The notes: generated by a model not told the origin, from the letters alone. Positions 25,049-34,903 are shown, numbered from the stretch's first letter. The stretch: 64,000 bases of DNA from an uncultured Desulfovibrionaceae bacterium (GCA_949741925.1 CATJOY010000039.1:18598-82597); one strand, 5' to 3'. Translations and numbers: made by a program.

Positions 25049-26322
25049 GTGCTCTTTTTCTTTCGTTCATGATTCTCCTCGTCATAGGCGTTCCCATGGC
25101 CTTCAGCTTGGGGCTTTCCGCCTTTGTGTTTTCCTGGAGCCAAGGCGGGCATACGCTGCTGGCCATACCCCTGCAGATGTTTGCCAGCGTCGATCAATTC
25201 GTGTTTATGGCCATTCCCCTGTTTATGCTTTCCGGAGAGCTGATGGTCACCACGGGCATTATGGATCGGCTCCTCAACTTTGCCATGGTGTTTCTTGGAA
25301 GATTCCGGGGGAGCCTTGCCCTTGTGGCTATCGTGTGCAGCATGGTTTTTGCGGGCATCAGCGGATCGGCTGTTGCCGATGCCGCCGCCATCGGGGCCAT
25401 TCTCATTCCCGCAATGGGCAAAAAATACGATGCGGCTTTCGGGGCAGGCGTTGTAACCGCCTCCTCCGTCATCGGTCCTATCCTGCCGCCCTCCATTCCT
25501 ATGATCGTCTATGCCATGGCCACAGGGGGCGTATCCATCGGCGCTCTGTTTATGGCCGGCATCATTCCCGGCCTGCTCATCGGTTGCGGCATGATGGTCA
25601 TAGCCTGGCGTCTGGCCGTAAAACGAGGCTACCCGCGTGACGCCGCAACCCATTCCGGAAAAGACATCGCCCGCCTGTTTCTGAAGGTTCTCCCCACCCT
25701 GTTGATGCCGGTTATTATTGTAGGCGGCATCCGGGGAGGCATTGTCACGCCCACGGAAGCCGCCGCTGTGGCCGTCCTCTACGCCGTTATCCTGGGCGCA
25801 TTTATGCGCACCCTCACCCTGCGGGGCATCTGGGGGTGCCTGGTGCGGGCCGCAAAGATTTCTTCTATGGTATTTCTGGTTATTGCCACGGCCAGCGTCA
25901 TTGCCTGGATGATGGCCGAAATGCAGCTCCCCGAAAAGATCGCCGCCGGTTTCCGCAACATCACGGATAACCCCTATCTCTTTATCCTTATGCTGAACGT
26001 CTTTCTGCTGGTTGTAGGCTGTTTTATGGAGCCTTCATCCGCCATGATCATGCTTATGCCGCTTATTGCGCCCATTGCTTACAGCTACGGCCTTCATCCG
26101 GTCCATCTCGGCATGATCGTTGTCCTGAATCTGTGCATGGGCATGATCACGCCGCCAGTGGGCACATGTCTTTTTGTCTCCTGCGGCATTGCGCGGCTTC
26201 CGGTTCCCGCGGTGGCTCGGGCCATGATGCCGTTTTTCCTGTACCAGCTTGGGGTTCTGGCCCTCATTTCCTTTGTGCCGGAAGTGGTTCTCTGGCTTCC
26301 GCGCGTGTGCGGCAACCTCTAG
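25045..26322 (+). CDS. dctM: TRAP transporter large permease (DctM family)
   Basis: A 425-residue polytopic protein with 11-12 helices. Family motifs include the start VIGVPMAFSLG, AGISGSAVADAAAIG near residue 105, GPILPPSIPMI near 150 and GMITPPVG near 365. It is the sodium-coupled carrier subunit. The ATG at 25045 overlaps the dctQ stop; the longer frame from 24937 lies inside dctQ and is not used. The following D-aminoacylase-like gene starts about 220 bases later. Confidence 0.93.
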   Translation: MSALFLSFMILLVIGVPMAFSLGLSAFVFSWSQGGHTLLAIPLQMFASVDQFVFMAIPLFMLSGELMVTTGIMDRLLNFAMVFLGRFRGSLALVAIVCSMVFAGISGSAVADAAAIGAILIPAMGKKYDAAFGAGVVTASSVIGPILPPSIPMIVYAMATGGVSIGALFMAGIIPGLLIGCGMMVIAWRLAVKRGYPRDAATHSGKDIARLFLKVLPTLLMPVIIVGGIRGGIVTPTEAAAVAVLYAVILGAFMRTLTLRGIWGCLVRAAKISSMVFLVIATASVIAWMMAEMQLPEKIAAGFRNITDNPYLFILMLNVFLLVVGCFMEPSSAMIMLMPLIAPIAYSYGLHPVHLGMIVVLNLCMGMITPPVGTCLFVSCGIARLPVPAVARAMMPFFLYQLGVLALISFVPEVVLWLPRVCGNL

Positions 26323-26541
26323 TCTCAGGGAATGTTCTCCGGTGTATGCCCTCGGCCCTCAATCGAAACGAGCAGGGAGCGATACACCCTATACAGGGTT
26401 CAAATGGGTCCACGCCGCGCCAGGCGGGCAAAGGCCATCCGCCAAAAAACCCTTTGGCTTTGCTTCCCCATGGTTCACAATACCGGCATGGCGTCCGGAA
26501 AAAAGCGTTTCAACAGTAAAATGCCCTCAAGGGGGATAGGC

Positions 26542-28167
26542 ATGTATGCAATAGTCTTCCGTAACGGTTTTGTTGTGGATGGAACGGGCAAGAAGGGGTT
26601 TAACGCGGATGTCGCCGTGCACAACGGCCGGATAGCCGCCGTGGGCACGATTCCCCCGGGAGCCGGAGCTGAGGAATATGATATTTCCGGCATGGCGATT
26701 ACCCCGGGCTTTATCGATATGCACAGCCATTCCGATATTGTTGCCCTTTCCGAGCCGGAACTTCTGCCCAAAGTCATGCAGGGCATCACCTCTGAACTGC
26801 TGGGGCAAGACGGCATCGGGCCCGCCCCCTTGCCGGATGACCCCGCCGTGATCAGCTCATGGCGAAGCTATCTGGCGGGGCTCGCGGGTAACCCGCCGCT
26901 CGAATGGACCTGGCGCAGCCTCAACGACTACGCCGAAGCGCTGGAAAAAGCGCCCCGGGGCTGCAATCTTTTGCCGCTGCTGCCCCAAGGCAACGTTCGG
27001 ATGCGAATCATGGGGCTGGAGGACCGGGAGGCCGGAGAAGACGATATCCGCGCCATGGAAAAGGAAGTTGATCAGGGTATGGCCGCGGGCGCTTGGGGAA
27101 TTTCCCTGGGCATGGTCTACATGCCGTGCATTTTTTCCCGGCATGAAGAATTGGTGAGAATCCTGGCCAGGGCCGCAAAAGCAGGCGGTTTTTTGGTTGT
27201 TCACATGCGCAACGGCAGCACATTGCTGCTAGAATCTCTGGAGGAGCTCTTCGGAATCAGCGACGAAGCCGGAATACCGCTGCATGTTTCCCATTTCAAG
27301 GCGGCCGGCAAAGCCAACTGGCATAAAATGGGCCAGGCGCTGGCAATGCTGGAGCAACGGCAGGCGGCGGGCGGCGATGTTTCTTTTGATATCTATCCGT
27401 ACACGGCGGCCAGCACCATGTTCACCATTCTCTTGCCCCCATGGGTTCTGGAAGGAGGCATGCAGGCAACCCTTGAACGGTTGCGGCAGCAGGAGATTCG
27501 CGAAAAAATTATTGGAGAATGGACCAACCCGGTTAAGCCGACCATGCAGAGCAAAGGCTGGGATAACCCCGTCCACCTCAACGGCTGGAACAATATTCTT
27601 GTTTCTTCCGCCCGCTCCGGAAATGACCGGATCGTGGGGAAAAGGATGACGGAGATCGCAGCGGAGCGCGCCGTTTCGCCGGAGCTGGCCGCCTTTCAAC
27701 TGATGGAAGAAGAGCAAGGGGATATGGGGGTTATTTACTTCAACATGGATGAAGACCGCGTGGCCGAAGGCATCCGGCATCCTCTCGGGATGCTGTGCAC
27801 GGATGGGTTATTGGGCGGCACGCCGCATCCGCGGGTGTATGGTTCCTTCCCCCGCGTTCTGGCCCGCTATGTCCGTGAACGCGCCGAACTTTCCCTGGAA
27901 GAAGCCGTGCATAAAATGACGGGAAAACCGGCAGCGCGCCTCGGCCTAAAAGCGCGAGGTCTGCTGATGCCGGGGTTTGCCGCTGACCTTGTAGTTTTTG
28001 ACGCCGGTTCCATACAGGATACGGCAACCTACGAGGCCCCGCGGCAGTTTCCCCAGGGCATAGCGCATGTTGTGGTAAATGGCGAGCACACGGTCAAGGA
28101 GGGCTCGTTTACCGGAAAGCTTGGGGGAAGAGTGCTGCGGCGTGCTCCCGCCGCGGAACAACAATAA
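26542..28167 (+). CDS. N-acyl-D-amino acid deacylase family amidohydrolase
   Basis: A 541-residue metal hydrolase of the D-aminoacylase family. FIDMHSHSD (H61, H63) is the HxH motif; HVSHFKAAGK carries the later histidines and a CTDG segment near residue 415 the catalytic aspartate. Where classical D-aminoacylases have the metal-binding cysteine (GNCG), this protein has GQDG (D90), so the metal site differs. AAGGGGG lies upstream of the ATG at 26542. Its place behind the TRAP genes suggests that it processes the imported compound or the product of the cyclic amidohydrolase. The exact substrate is unknown. Confidence 0.82.
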   Translation: MYAIVFRNGFVVDGTGKKGFNADVAVHNGRIAAVGTIPPGAGAEEYDISGMAITPGFIDMHSHSDIVALSEPELLPKVMQGITSELLGQDGIGPAPLPDDPAVISSWRSYLAGLAGNPPLEWTWRSLNDYAEALEKAPRGCNLLPLLPQGNVRMRIMGLEDREAGEDDIRAMEKEVDQGMAAGAWGISLGMVYMPCIFSRHEELVRILARAAKAGGFLVVHMRNGSTLLLESLEELFGISDEAGIPLHVSHFKAAGKANWHKMGQALAMLEQRQAAGGDVSFDIYPYTAASTMFTILLPPWVLEGGMQATLERLRQQEIREKIIGEWTNPVKPTMQSKGWDNPVHLNGWNNILVSSARSGNDRIVGKRMTEIAAERAVSPELAAFQLMEEEQGDMGVIYFNMDEDRVAEGIRHPLGMLCTDGLLGGTPHPRVYGSFPRVLARYVRERAELSLEEAVHKMTGKPAARLGLKARGLLMPGFAADLVVFDAGSIQDTATYEAPRQFPQGIAHVVVNGEHTVKEGSFTGKLGGRVLRRAPAAEQQ

Positions 28168-28237
28168 CCAGGCTGCCGCGCCGTTGGGGCGTATTCCGGA
28201 CGGAGCGGCAGCAATACTTCCCTTCCGCCGGAGAGTG

Positions 28238-29128
28238 ATGTACTGTATCTGCATGCGTTGCTTTATTAATCTTCCTCTCGCCTGGGCCGTGGCAGACCCC
28301 TCTTGGTTCGAGTGGTTCGCGGCCCAGGCAAAGGCTCCCGAATGGGGACTGGATCAAGAATCGTTGGCCTTGCCGGAATCCGCATACCGAGAAACAGCCC
28401 GCCGCCTGCGCGAATACGGTTTAGCCTGCACGGTGCATCTGCCCTTTATGGGCCTGGACCCGGCCGGTCCTGACCCGGAAAAACGCCGCGAGGCCTTTGA
28501 AACCATCAAGCGCGGCGCACAATTAGCAGAGCGCTTTGCAGCCCGGCTGATGGTCGGGCACCCCGGCTTTACGAAAAATAGAGACGGTACGGGAGCGTTT
28601 TGCGAAACGCTTAACCAGGCCTGGCTTGAGCGCTCCCGGGTGTTCTGGAATGGCATCCTGGAAGCCTCTGCCACCCCGCTTTGCCTGGAAAATATTTACG
28701 AGACAAGCCCCGCCGTGCTGCCCGCCATCCTGGAAGGCCTGGCAAGCCCCCGGGCGGGCATCTGCCTGGATATCGGACATTGGCATGTTTTTGCCCTGGG
28801 CGTGGAACGCCGGGATCTGCCCGTGTGGCTCAAGGCCTATGCCCCCCATATACGACACCTGCATCTGCACGATAACCACGGCGCAACGGATGAGCACCTG
28901 GGCCTCGGCCAAGGCGGCGCGGATATCGGCCTGCTTTTGCGCCTCTTGCGGGAACAAGGCCTTTCGCCCACGGCAACCCTTGAAGCGCACTCCATCAAAG
29001 CATTCACCGATTCCGACGCTTGGTTCCAAGAGCACCCCGAAGAGGCCCGCCAAGTGGGTTGGACCCCGCTGCAACGCAAGGATCTGCCCTTTCCCAAAAC
29101 CTTTTTCCAAAAAACGCCTTCGGCATAG
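28238..29128 (+). CDS. sugar phosphate isomerase/epimerase-like TIM-barrel protein
   Basis: A 296-residue protein of the xylose isomerase-like TIM-barrel (AP endonuclease 2) family. Metal-ligand style motifs are CLENIYE (Glu), CLDIGHWHVF (Asp/His) and HLHLHDNHG (His/Asp/His), as in sugar and hydroxypyruvate isomerases. GGAG is close to the ATG at 28238; a second ATG at 28253 has no site. It is the last gene before the tRNA cluster and may be co-transcribed with the catabolic operon, as an epimerase or isomerase of the released product, but it could also be unrelated. Confidence 0.7.
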   Translation: MYCICMRCFINLPLAWAVADPSWFEWFAAQAKAPEWGLDQESLALPESAYRETARRLREYGLACTVHLPFMGLDPAGPDPEKRREAFETIKRGAQLAERFAARLMVGHPGFTKNRDGTGAFCETLNQAWLERSRVFWNGILEASATPLCLENIYETSPAVLPAILEGLASPRAGICLDIGHWHVFALGVERRDLPVWLKAYAPHIRHLHLHDNHGATDEHLGLGQGGADIGLLLRLLREQGLSPTATLEAHSIKAFTDSDAWFQEHPEEARQVGWTPLQRKDLPFPKTFFQKTPSA

Positions 29129-29176
29129 AGCGCCGCCAGGAGGCGACAAGCAGTTGCTCAGGCCGCCGCAGGGTTT

Positions 29177-29206
29177 CTGTTCTGCCGCCTTTTTCCGGCA
29201 GGACAG
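29177..29206 (+). terminator. hairpin at the end of the catabolic operon
   Basis: An 11-pair stem with one G-U pair (29177-29187 with 29196-29206) lies 50 bases after the TIM-barrel gene. No T tract follows. Confidence 0.35.
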
Positions 29207-29337
29207 CCGAACAACCGCTCTGGCGGCCGATCTCGCGGCGCGGCCGGGCATAATCCAGCGGCATTGCCGTTTGAGCCCGGCGCTTCAGGAGATTGTGCCC
29301 GCCACAACAAAAATTTAATAAAATGTGATTTTTTTGC

Positions 29338-29366
29338 TTGCCTTTTTTTTGAAGCATGCGTAGTAA
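29338..29366 (+). promoter_or_regulatory. promoter of the tRNA-tuf operon
   Basis: TTGCCT (29338-29343) and TAGTAA (29361-29366) are 17 bases apart, just before the first tRNA. An AT-rich tract (29310-29350) precedes and overlaps the -35 region, as expected for a strong stable-RNA promoter. Confidence 0.55.
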
Positions 29367-29378
29367 ACCACTCGTGTT

Positions 29379-29454
29379 GCTGACGTAGCTCAACTGGCAG
29401 AGCAACTGATTTGTAATCAGTAGGTTGCGGGTTCGAGTCCCATCGTCAGCTCCA
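29379..29454 (+). tRNA. tRNA-Thr(TGT)
   Basis: Cloverleaf with GCTGACG/CGTCAGC acceptor, anticodon loop TTTGTAA, GTTCGAGTC T loop and encoded CCA. Confidence 0.97.
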
Positions 29455-29459
29455 GGTAT

Positions 29460-29544
<85 letters not shown>

Positions 29545-29603
29545 CTTGACAAGCGACTCAAGCTGTAGGAGACAGGGATACCTGTCGGAGAACTACGGCG
29601 AGT

Positions 29604-29679
29604 GCGGGAATAGCTCAATGGCTAGAGCATCAGCCTTCCAAGCTGAGGGTTGCGAGTTCGAGTCTCGTTTCCCGCTCCA
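29604..29679 (+). tRNA. tRNA-Gly(TCC)
   Basis: GCGGGAA/TTCCCGC acceptor, anticodon loop CTTCCAA, T loop GTTCGAGTC and encoded CCA. Confidence 0.96.
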
Positions 29680-29814
29680 CCAAAGCCCCTCGTTCTCCCG
29701 TCAGACGATACAGCTTCGTTGGTGATTTTGATGGCAGCGCAGGCTGCCCCACCGGAGAGATTCCGGTTACGGTATACTGCGAAGCACTTGTTGTTGTCGT
29801 AGGTAGTATCGAAA

Positions 29815-29890
<76 letters not shown>

Positions 29891-29935
29891 TTTTTTTTGC
29901 GTCCGCAACACAGACAAAACACCAGGGAGAATACC

Positions 29936-31129
29936 ATGGGTAAAGCAAAATTTGAGCGTACGAAACCGCACGTTAACATCGGCACTATCGGCCACATCGA
30001 CCACGGCAAGACCACTCTGACCGCGGCTATTACCAAAATTTCCGGCCTGAAGGGCTCCGGCACCTTTGTGGCTTATGATGAAATCGACAAGGCCCCCGAA
30101 GAAAAAGAACGCGGCATCACCATCGCCACCGCCCACGTTGAATACGAAACCGCTAAGCGTCACTACGCCCACGTGGACTGCCCGGGTCACGCCGACTACA
30201 TCAAGAACATGATCACCGGCGCCGCCCAGATGGATGGAGCCATTATCGTTGTGGCCGCAACCGACGGCCCCATGCCGCAAACCCGTGAACACATTCTGCT
30301 TGCCCGTCAGGTTGGCGTGCCCTACCTGGTGGTCTTCCTGAACAAATGCGACATGGTGGATGACGAGGAACTCTTGGAGCTTGTTGAACTGGAAGTGCGC
30401 GAACTTCTGACCAGCTACGGTTTCCCCGGCGATGATGTGCCGGTGATTCGCGGTTCCGCCCTGAAGGCCCTGGAATCTGATTCCGCCGATACGCCTGAGG
30501 CCGAATGCATTCTCAAGCTGCTGGACGCCTGCGATGAATACATTCCCGATCCCCAGCGCGATATCGAAAAGCCCTTCCTGATGCCGATCGAAGACGTGTT
30601 CTCCATCTCCGGCCGCGGTACCGTGGTAACCGGTCGTGTTGAGCGCGGCGTCATTAAAGTGGGCGATGAAGTGGAAATCGTGGGCATCAAAGACACCATG
30701 AAATCCACCTGCACCGGCGTTGAAATGTTCCGCAAGCTGCTTGATCAGGGTGAAGCCGGCGACAACATCGGCGCCCTGCTGCGCGGCGTGAAGCGTGATG
30801 AAGTGGAACGCGGCCAGGTGCTTGCGGCGCCCAAATCCATTACGCCGCACAAGAAGTTCAAAGGCGAAGTGTACGTGCTCTCCAAAGAAGAAGGCGGCCG
30901 TCATACGCCTTTCTTCACCGGCTACCGGCCCCAGTTCTACTTCCGGACCACGGATATCACCGGTTCCATTGCTTTGCCGGAAGGCGTTGAAATGGTTATG
31001 CCCGGCGATAACTCCACCTTTACCGTGGAACTGATTGCCCCCATCGCCATGGAACTGGGTTTGCGCTTCGCTATCCGCGAAGGCGGCCGGACTGTGGGCG
31101 CGGGCGTTGTCTCCGAAATTCTGGAGTAA
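29936..31129 (+). CDS. tuf: elongation factor Tu
   Basis: A 397-residue GTPase that delivers aminoacyl-tRNA to the ribosome. GTP-binding motifs are complete: GHIDHGKT at residues 19-26, DCPGH, and NKCD; the effector region has RGITI. Domains 2 and 3 follow, with [13 protein letters not shown] and the C-terminal [10 protein letters not shown]. Length is normal. GGGAGA precedes the ATG. The tRNA order Thr-Tyr-Gly-Thr before tuf equals that of the thrU-tyrU-glyT-thrT-tufB operon of E. coli. Codon use is strongly biased, as expected for high expression. Confidence 0.98.
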   Translation: MGKAKFERTKPHVNIGTIGHIDHGKTTLTAAITKISGLKGSGTFVAYDEIDKAPEEKERGITIATAHVEYETAKRHYAHVDCPGHADYIKNMITGAAQMDGAIIVVAATDGPMPQTREHILLARQVGVPYLVVFLNKCDMVDDEELLELVELEVRELLTSYGFPGDDVPVIRGSALKALESDSADTPEAECILKLLDACDEYIPDPQRDIEKPFLMPIEDVFSISGRGTVVTGRVERGVIKVGDEVEIVGIKDTMKSTCTGVEMFRKLLDQGEAGDNIGALLRGVKRDEVERGQVLAAPKSITPHKKFKGEVYVLSKEEGGRHTPFFTGYRPQFYFRTTDITGSIALPEGVEMVMPGDNSTFTVELIAPIAMELGLRFAIREGGRTVGAGVVSEILE

Positions 31130-31132
31130 ATC

Positions 31133-31282
31133 ATGCGTGTAAACATTCTGCTTGCGTGCACCGAGTGCAAACGGCGTAACTACGCCACAAGCAAGAACAA
31201 AAAGAATACAACGGGCCGTTTGGAGCTGAAGAAATATTGTCCTTGGGATAAAAAAGCCACGCTCCACCGCGAAACCCGCTAA
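31133..31282 (+). CDS. rpmG: 50S ribosomal protein L33
   Basis: A 49-residue protein ([12 protein letters not shown]...). The zinc motif is incomplete: CTEC is present but the second pair has only one cysteine (KKYCPWDKK), so it is an intermediate between C+ and C- forms. GGAG of the ribosome site overlaps the end of tuf, three bases away, so the two are coupled. This gene is too short for many gene callers but is clear. Confidence 0.95.
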   Translation: MRVNILLACTECKRRNYATSKNKKNTTGRLELKKYCPWDKKATLHRETR

Positions 31283-31289
31283 GATTCCT

Positions 31290-31319
31290 GCGGCCGGCTC
31301 CGGGAACGCAGCCGGCCGC
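31290..31319 (+). terminator. hairpin after rpmG
   Basis: GCGGCCGGCT (31290-31299) pairs with AGCCGGCCGC (31310-31319) and is followed by TTT. It may attenuate transcription before tRNA-Trp. Confidence 0.5.
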
Positions 31320-31343
31320 TTTCCCTGATACTGTTATTTGCAC

Positions 31344-31420
31344 AGGCCAGTAGCTCTAATTGGCAGAGCGGCGGTCTCCAAAACCGCATGTTGGGGGTTC
31401 GAGTCCCTCCTGGCCTGCCA
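31344..31420 (+). tRNA. tRNA-Trp(CCA)
   Basis: AGGCCAG/CTGGCCT acceptor, anticodon loop CTCCAAA and encoded CCA. tRNA-Trp upstream of secE is the common bacterial arrangement. Confidence 0.97.
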
Positions 31421-31483
31421 AAAGTATCCGGTGCGTGACACGGCGCCGGAAGCTTAACGGCGCTGATGCGCCGCCGGTCGTCA

Positions 31484-31510
31484 GGCCCGGTTTCTCTACG
31501 AAGCCGGGCC
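31484..31510 (+). other. hairpin between tRNA-Trp and secE
   Basis: An 11-pair stem with one G-U pair (31484-31494 with 31500-31510) and a five-base loop. It may be an RNA-processing signal for the tRNA 3' side or an attenuator. Confidence 0.4.
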
Positions 31511-31554
31511 GTAAACAACGACAGGGCTGACTCCGTGTCGAGGCATGGACTTCT

Positions 31555-31809
31555 ATGGCCGCAAAACAAACCAAAGATCAGGAACTCAGCCAACCTTCAG
31601 GCGGCATATCGGGCAAAATAACCGAAATCAAAGAGTTCTTTGAAGAATCCAAGGCAGAAATCAAAAAGGTTACCTGGCCGACCAAAAAGGAAGCCCGGGT
31701 AACCAGCATCGCTGTTTTGGTGCTGGTCGTCATCATGTCCGTTTTTCTCGGAGTCGTGGACCTGGGCCTGACCAAAATTATTGAAATTATCTTAACCCCC
31801 GGTGCCTGA
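31555..31809 (+). CDS. secE: preprotein translocase subunit SecE
   Basis: An 84-residue protein of the short SecE type: an amphipathic segment (EIKKVTWPTKKEA, residues 36-48) and a single C-terminal membrane helix (about 51-72). KVTWPT is the family hallmark. It clamps SecY in the translocon. nusG begins two bases after the stop. The ribosome site is weak (GAGG, some distance upstream). Confidence 0.95.
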   Translation: MAAKQTKDQELSQPSGGISGKITEIKEFFEESKAEIKKVTWPTKKEARVTSIAVLVLVVIMSVFLGVVDLGLTKIIEIILTPGA

Positions 31810-31811
31810 CC

Positions 31812-32360
31812 ATGTCCGAAACGCAACTGCCCAAAGCGCACTGGTATATTATCCACACCTATTCCGGTTTTGAGAATCGGGTGGATCAAACTATCCGTGA
31901 AATGATGCGCAATGGCCAGGATCAGGGCCTTGTTGAAGAGGTAGTGGTTCCCACCGAAAGGGTCATCGAACTCATCAAGGGCGAGAAACGCACTTCCACC
32001 CGGAAGTTTTATCCCGGCTATGTCATGCTGCGCATGGTCATGACCGATTACTCCTGGCATCTGATTCAATCTATTCCCAAGGTTACCGGCTTTGTTGGCG
32101 GAAAAAACCGCCCTACCCCCATGCGGGATTCCGAAGCCGAGCGTATTTTGCAGATGATGGAAACGCGTCAGGAGCAGCCGCGTCCCAAATTCAGCTTTGA
32201 GCGCGGCGATGAAGTTCGCGTTATTGACGGCCCCTTCAGCGGCTTTAACGGCGCTGTGGAAGACGTGAATTATGATAAAGGAAAGCTCAGGGTTTCCGTA
32301 TCCATTTTCGGCAGGCAAACCCCGGTCGAACTTGACTTTGTCCAGGTATCCAAAGGCTGA
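31812..32360 (+). CDS. nusG: transcription elongation/antitermination factor NusG
   Basis: A 182-residue protein with the NGN domain (WYIIHTYSGFE at the start, then FYPGYVMLRM) and the C-terminal KOW domain (GDEVRVIDGPFSGFNGAVEDV). It binds RNA polymerase and couples it with Rho or ribosomal protein S10. Length is normal. It is transcribed with secE and the ribosomal protein genes. Confidence 0.97.
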   Translation: MSETQLPKAHWYIIHTYSGFENRVDQTIREMMRNGQDQGLVEEVVVPTERVIELIKGEKRTSTRKFYPGYVMLRMVMTDYSWHLIQSIPKVTGFVGGKNRPTPMRDSEAERILQMMETRQEQPRPKFSFERGDEVRVIDGPFSGFNGAVEDVNYDKGKLRVSVSIFGRQTPVELDFVQVSKG

Positions 32361-32421
32361 ACACGGATTTATCCCCTGCGGCCCGCGGTATCGGGCAAAG
32401 GGCGCATAAGGAAATATTATC

Positions 32422-32844
32422 ATGGCCAAGAAAGAAGTAGCGAAAATCAAATTGCAGATTCCCGGAGGCCTTGCCAACCCTTCTCCGCCGGTTGGCCCGG
32501 CCCTTGGTCAACATGGTCTGAATATTATGGAATTCTGCAAGGCCTTTAACGCCAAGACCGCCGAAGACAAAGGCATGATTATCCCCGTGGTTATCACGGT
32601 TTACCATGATCGCTCTTTCACCTTTGTCACCAAAACGCCCCCGGCCTCTGTCTTGCTGGCCAAGGCCGCCAAAATAGAAAAAGGTTCCGGGGAACCCAAC
32701 CGGACCAAGGTTGCCTCCCTGACTGTGGCCCAGATAGACGAAATCGCCAAAATCAAGATGCCCGACCTGACGGCCAAAAATCCTGAGGCCGCCCGCAAGT
32801 CTATTATGGGCACCGCCCGCAGCATGGGCATTGACGTTAAGTAA
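32422..32844 (+). CDS. rplK: 50S ribosomal protein L11
   Basis: A 140-residue protein with [20 protein letters not shown], the conserved N-terminal motif, and the C-terminal rRNA-binding [11 protein letters not shown]. It forms the GTPase-associated stalk base. AAGGAAAT is upstream of the ATG. Confidence 0.98.
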   Translation: MAKKEVAKIKLQIPGGLANPSPPVGPALGQHGLNIMEFCKAFNAKTAEDKGMIIPVVITVYHDRSFTFVTKTPPASVLLAKAAKIEKGSGEPNRTKVASLTVAQIDEIAKIKMPDLTAKNPEAARKSIMGTARSMGIDVK

Positions 32845-32931
32845 GGTTGCATCATTTGTACTGCCGCCCGGATATTCCGGTAGGCTTTGGCCTACGGCAG
32901 GAGATTCAAACGACGTAAGGAAGGTGGCTCA

Positions 32932-33639
32932 ATGCCCAAACATGGCAAGAAATACCGCAAGGCCGTTGAAGGTCTTGATTTGCAGACCAGATACAGCGTG
33001 GAGGACGCCGTGGCCAAAGCCCTGGCCGCCTCGTATTCCAAGTTTGACGAAACCGTGGATATGGCTATGAACCTTGGCGTGGACCCCAAATACTCTGACC
33101 AAATGGTCAGGGGCGCTGTGGCCCTGCCCCACGGCCTGGGCAAAACCGTGCGGGTGGCGGTTTTTTGTAAGGGCGATAAGGAATCCGAAGCCAAGGCCGC
33201 CGGAGCGGATATTACCGGGGCTGAAGATCTGGTAGCCCGGATCAAGGAAGGCTTTCTGGAATTTGATACAGCCATTGCCACGCCGGACGTCATGGCGCTG
33301 GTAGGCCAGGTTGGTCGGGTTCTCGGCCCCCGCGGCCTGATGCCCAACGCCAAAACCGGCACAGTTACCTTTGATGTGGCGGCCGCGGTTCGAGAAGTTA
33401 AGGCCGGACGGGTTGAATTCAAGGTTGATAAAGCGGGCGTGTTGCATGCTCCTCTTGGCAAGGTCTCTTTTGGCCCGGAAAAAATCCTGGAGAACCTCAA
33501 GGCGTTGTTGGAGCAAATTAACCGTCTCAAACCTTCGGCCGCTAAGGGCACATATATGAAGACCCTGGCGCTTTCCACGACCATGGGCCCTGGATTCAAG
33601 GTTGATCCGACGTTGATCCGGAAGTTCATCGAAGGCTAG
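32932..33639 (+). CDS. rplA: 50S ribosomal protein L1
   Basis: A 235-residue protein with the L1 signature [17 protein letters not shown] and [13 protein letters not shown]. It binds the mobile L1 stalk of 23S rRNA and in other bacteria represses its own operon. The start at 32932 follows AAGGAAGG. The 87-base rplK-rplA gap holds a small GTAGGC/GCCTAC hairpin near 32880-32896 that might be a target for such control. Confidence 0.97.
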   Translation: MPKHGKKYRKAVEGLDLQTRYSVEDAVAKALAASYSKFDETVDMAMNLGVDPKYSDQMVRGAVALPHGLGKTVRVAVFCKGDKESEAKAAGADITGAEDLVARIKEGFLEFDTAIATPDVMALVGQVGRVLGPRGLMPNAKTGTVTFDVAAAVREVKAGRVEFKVDKAGVLHAPLGKVSFGPEKILENLKALLEQINRLKPSAAKGTYMKTLALSTTMGPGFKVDPTLIRKFIEG

Positions 33640-33655
33640 AGCGCATATATTTCCG

Positions 33656-33838
33656 CAGCCCCCGTTCAGGGGGCTGACGGTTTTCCCGCACGCGGGAAAC
33701 GGCCCTGCCAAGGCAGCGGCCATATGGTAAAGGTACTGGAAATTCGAGTCGAAGAAAGCAGGCGGCTACGGCCTTAATTTCCTGCCGAGATTCGGTCTTT
33801 GGATTTCCACCAGGCAACCCCAAACCCGGGAGAGTCGC
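33656..33838 (+). promoter_or_regulatory. putative L10/L12 autoregulatory leader
   Basis: The 199-base gap before rplJ contains CAGCCCCC/GGGGGCTG (33656-33663 with 33669-33676) and a second stem TTTCCCG/CGGGAAA (about 33682-33699). Position and structure suit the L10-(L12)4 binding leader known in other bacteria, but I cannot confirm the kink-turn. Confidence 0.45.
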
Positions 33839-34357
33839 GTGAACAGAACGCAAAAAGCAGCGGTAATCGATAAGCTGAAGGCCCGAGCCGGCAGCGCGAC
33901 GATTGCCGTGGTCAGCGACTTCAAGGGCATGCCGGTGGAAGAGATGACCAGGTTGCGGGTGAAACTCCGCGAAAACGACGCAGAACTCGTTGTCGTGAAG
34001 AACACCTTGGCACGGCTGGCCTTTTCCGACGGAGCGCACGACGCTATCAAAGATAAGTTTAAAGAGAACTGCGTTGTGGCCCTCGGCATGAACGACCCCG
34101 TAGCGGTGGCAAAGACCGTTAGCGACTTTGCCCGTACCAGCAAAACGCTGGAACTCCGCCACGGCAGCCTTGAAGGAAAGTTCCTGACCGCAGATCAGGT
34201 GGAAGCGCTGGCAAAGCTGCCTTCCAAGCCCGAACTGTTGGCAAAGGCCCTCGGCACCATGAATGCCGTGCCCACAAACTTTGTTTCTCTCTTCGCGAAT
34301 ATGATCCGGCCGCTTCTTTACGCCCTCAAAGCGATCGAAGAAAAGAAAGCCGCCTGA
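33839..34357 (+). CDS. rplJ: 50S ribosomal protein L10
   Basis: A 172-residue protein beginning at GTG with GGGAGAG upstream. Typical segments are [17 protein letters not shown] and [10 protein letters not shown]. The C-terminal helix (after residue 135) anchors L7/L12 dimers. It is followed 36 bases later by rplL. Confidence 0.96.
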   Translation: MNRTQKAAVIDKLKARAGSATIAVVSDFKGMPVEEMTRLRVKLRENDAELVVVKNTLARLAFSDGAHDAIKDKFKENCVVALGMNDPVAVAKTVSDFARTSKTLELRHGSLEGKFLTADQVEALAKLPSKPELLAKALGTMNAVPTNFVSLFANMIRPLLYALKAIEEKKAA

Positions 34358-34393
34358 TCCGCGAAGCCAAAGACACCGCAAGGAGATTGCACC

Positions 34394-34780
34394 ATGTCCG
34401 TTACCAAAGAACAAGTTGTTGAATTTATTTCCAATATGACCGTGCTTGAACTCTCTGAGTTCATCAAGGAACTTGAAGAAAAGTTTGGCGTTTCCGCTGC
34501 CGCTCCCGTGGGCGCTATGATGGCCATGCCCGCCGGCGCCGCCGCTCCCGCCGCTGAAGAGGAAGAAAAGACCGAATTTGATGTTATCCTCAAGAACGCC
34601 GGGGCTAACAAGATCGCCGTCATCAAGGTGGTGCGCGCCCTGACCAGCCTTGGTCTCAAGGAAGCCAAGGATAAAGTGGATGGCGCTCCCTCCCCGATCC
34701 TCGAAGGCGTGGCCAAAGATAAGGCCGAAGACGCCAAGAAGCAATTGCAGGAAGCCGGCGCGGAAGTGGAAATCAAATAA
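34394..34780 (+). CDS. rplL: 50S ribosomal protein L7/L12
   Basis: A 128-residue acidic protein: N-terminal dimerisation helices ([15 protein letters not shown]), Ala/Gly/Pro-rich hinge (about 36-56) and C-terminal factor-binding domain ([21 protein letters not shown]). AAGGAG precedes the ATG. A strong terminator follows and rpoB is not the next gene, which is unusual. Confidence 0.98.
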   Translation: MSVTKEQVVEFISNMTVLELSEFIKELEEKFGVSAAAPVGAMMAMPAGAAAPAAEEEEKTEFDVILKNAGANKIAVIKVVRALTSLGLKEAKDKVDGAPSPILEGVAKDKAEDAKKQLQEAGAEVEIK

Positions 34781-34803
34781 GTTCCGGTTCCCGGAAGGTC
34801 TGA

Positions 34804-34833
34804 AGGCGCTGCCACGGCAGCGCCTCTTTTTTT
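34804..34833 (+). terminator. rho-independent terminator of the ribosomal protein operon
   Basis: AGGCGCTGC (34804-34812) pairs with GCAGCGCCT (34817-34825), followed by CTTTTTTTA. Confidence 0.9.
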
Positions 34834-34903
34834 ATCAATCAATCCTCTCTTTCCGTTCCTCGGCGCAGAGCGCCGAGAGGCCGCGCGTTATGAACATTTT
34901 TCT

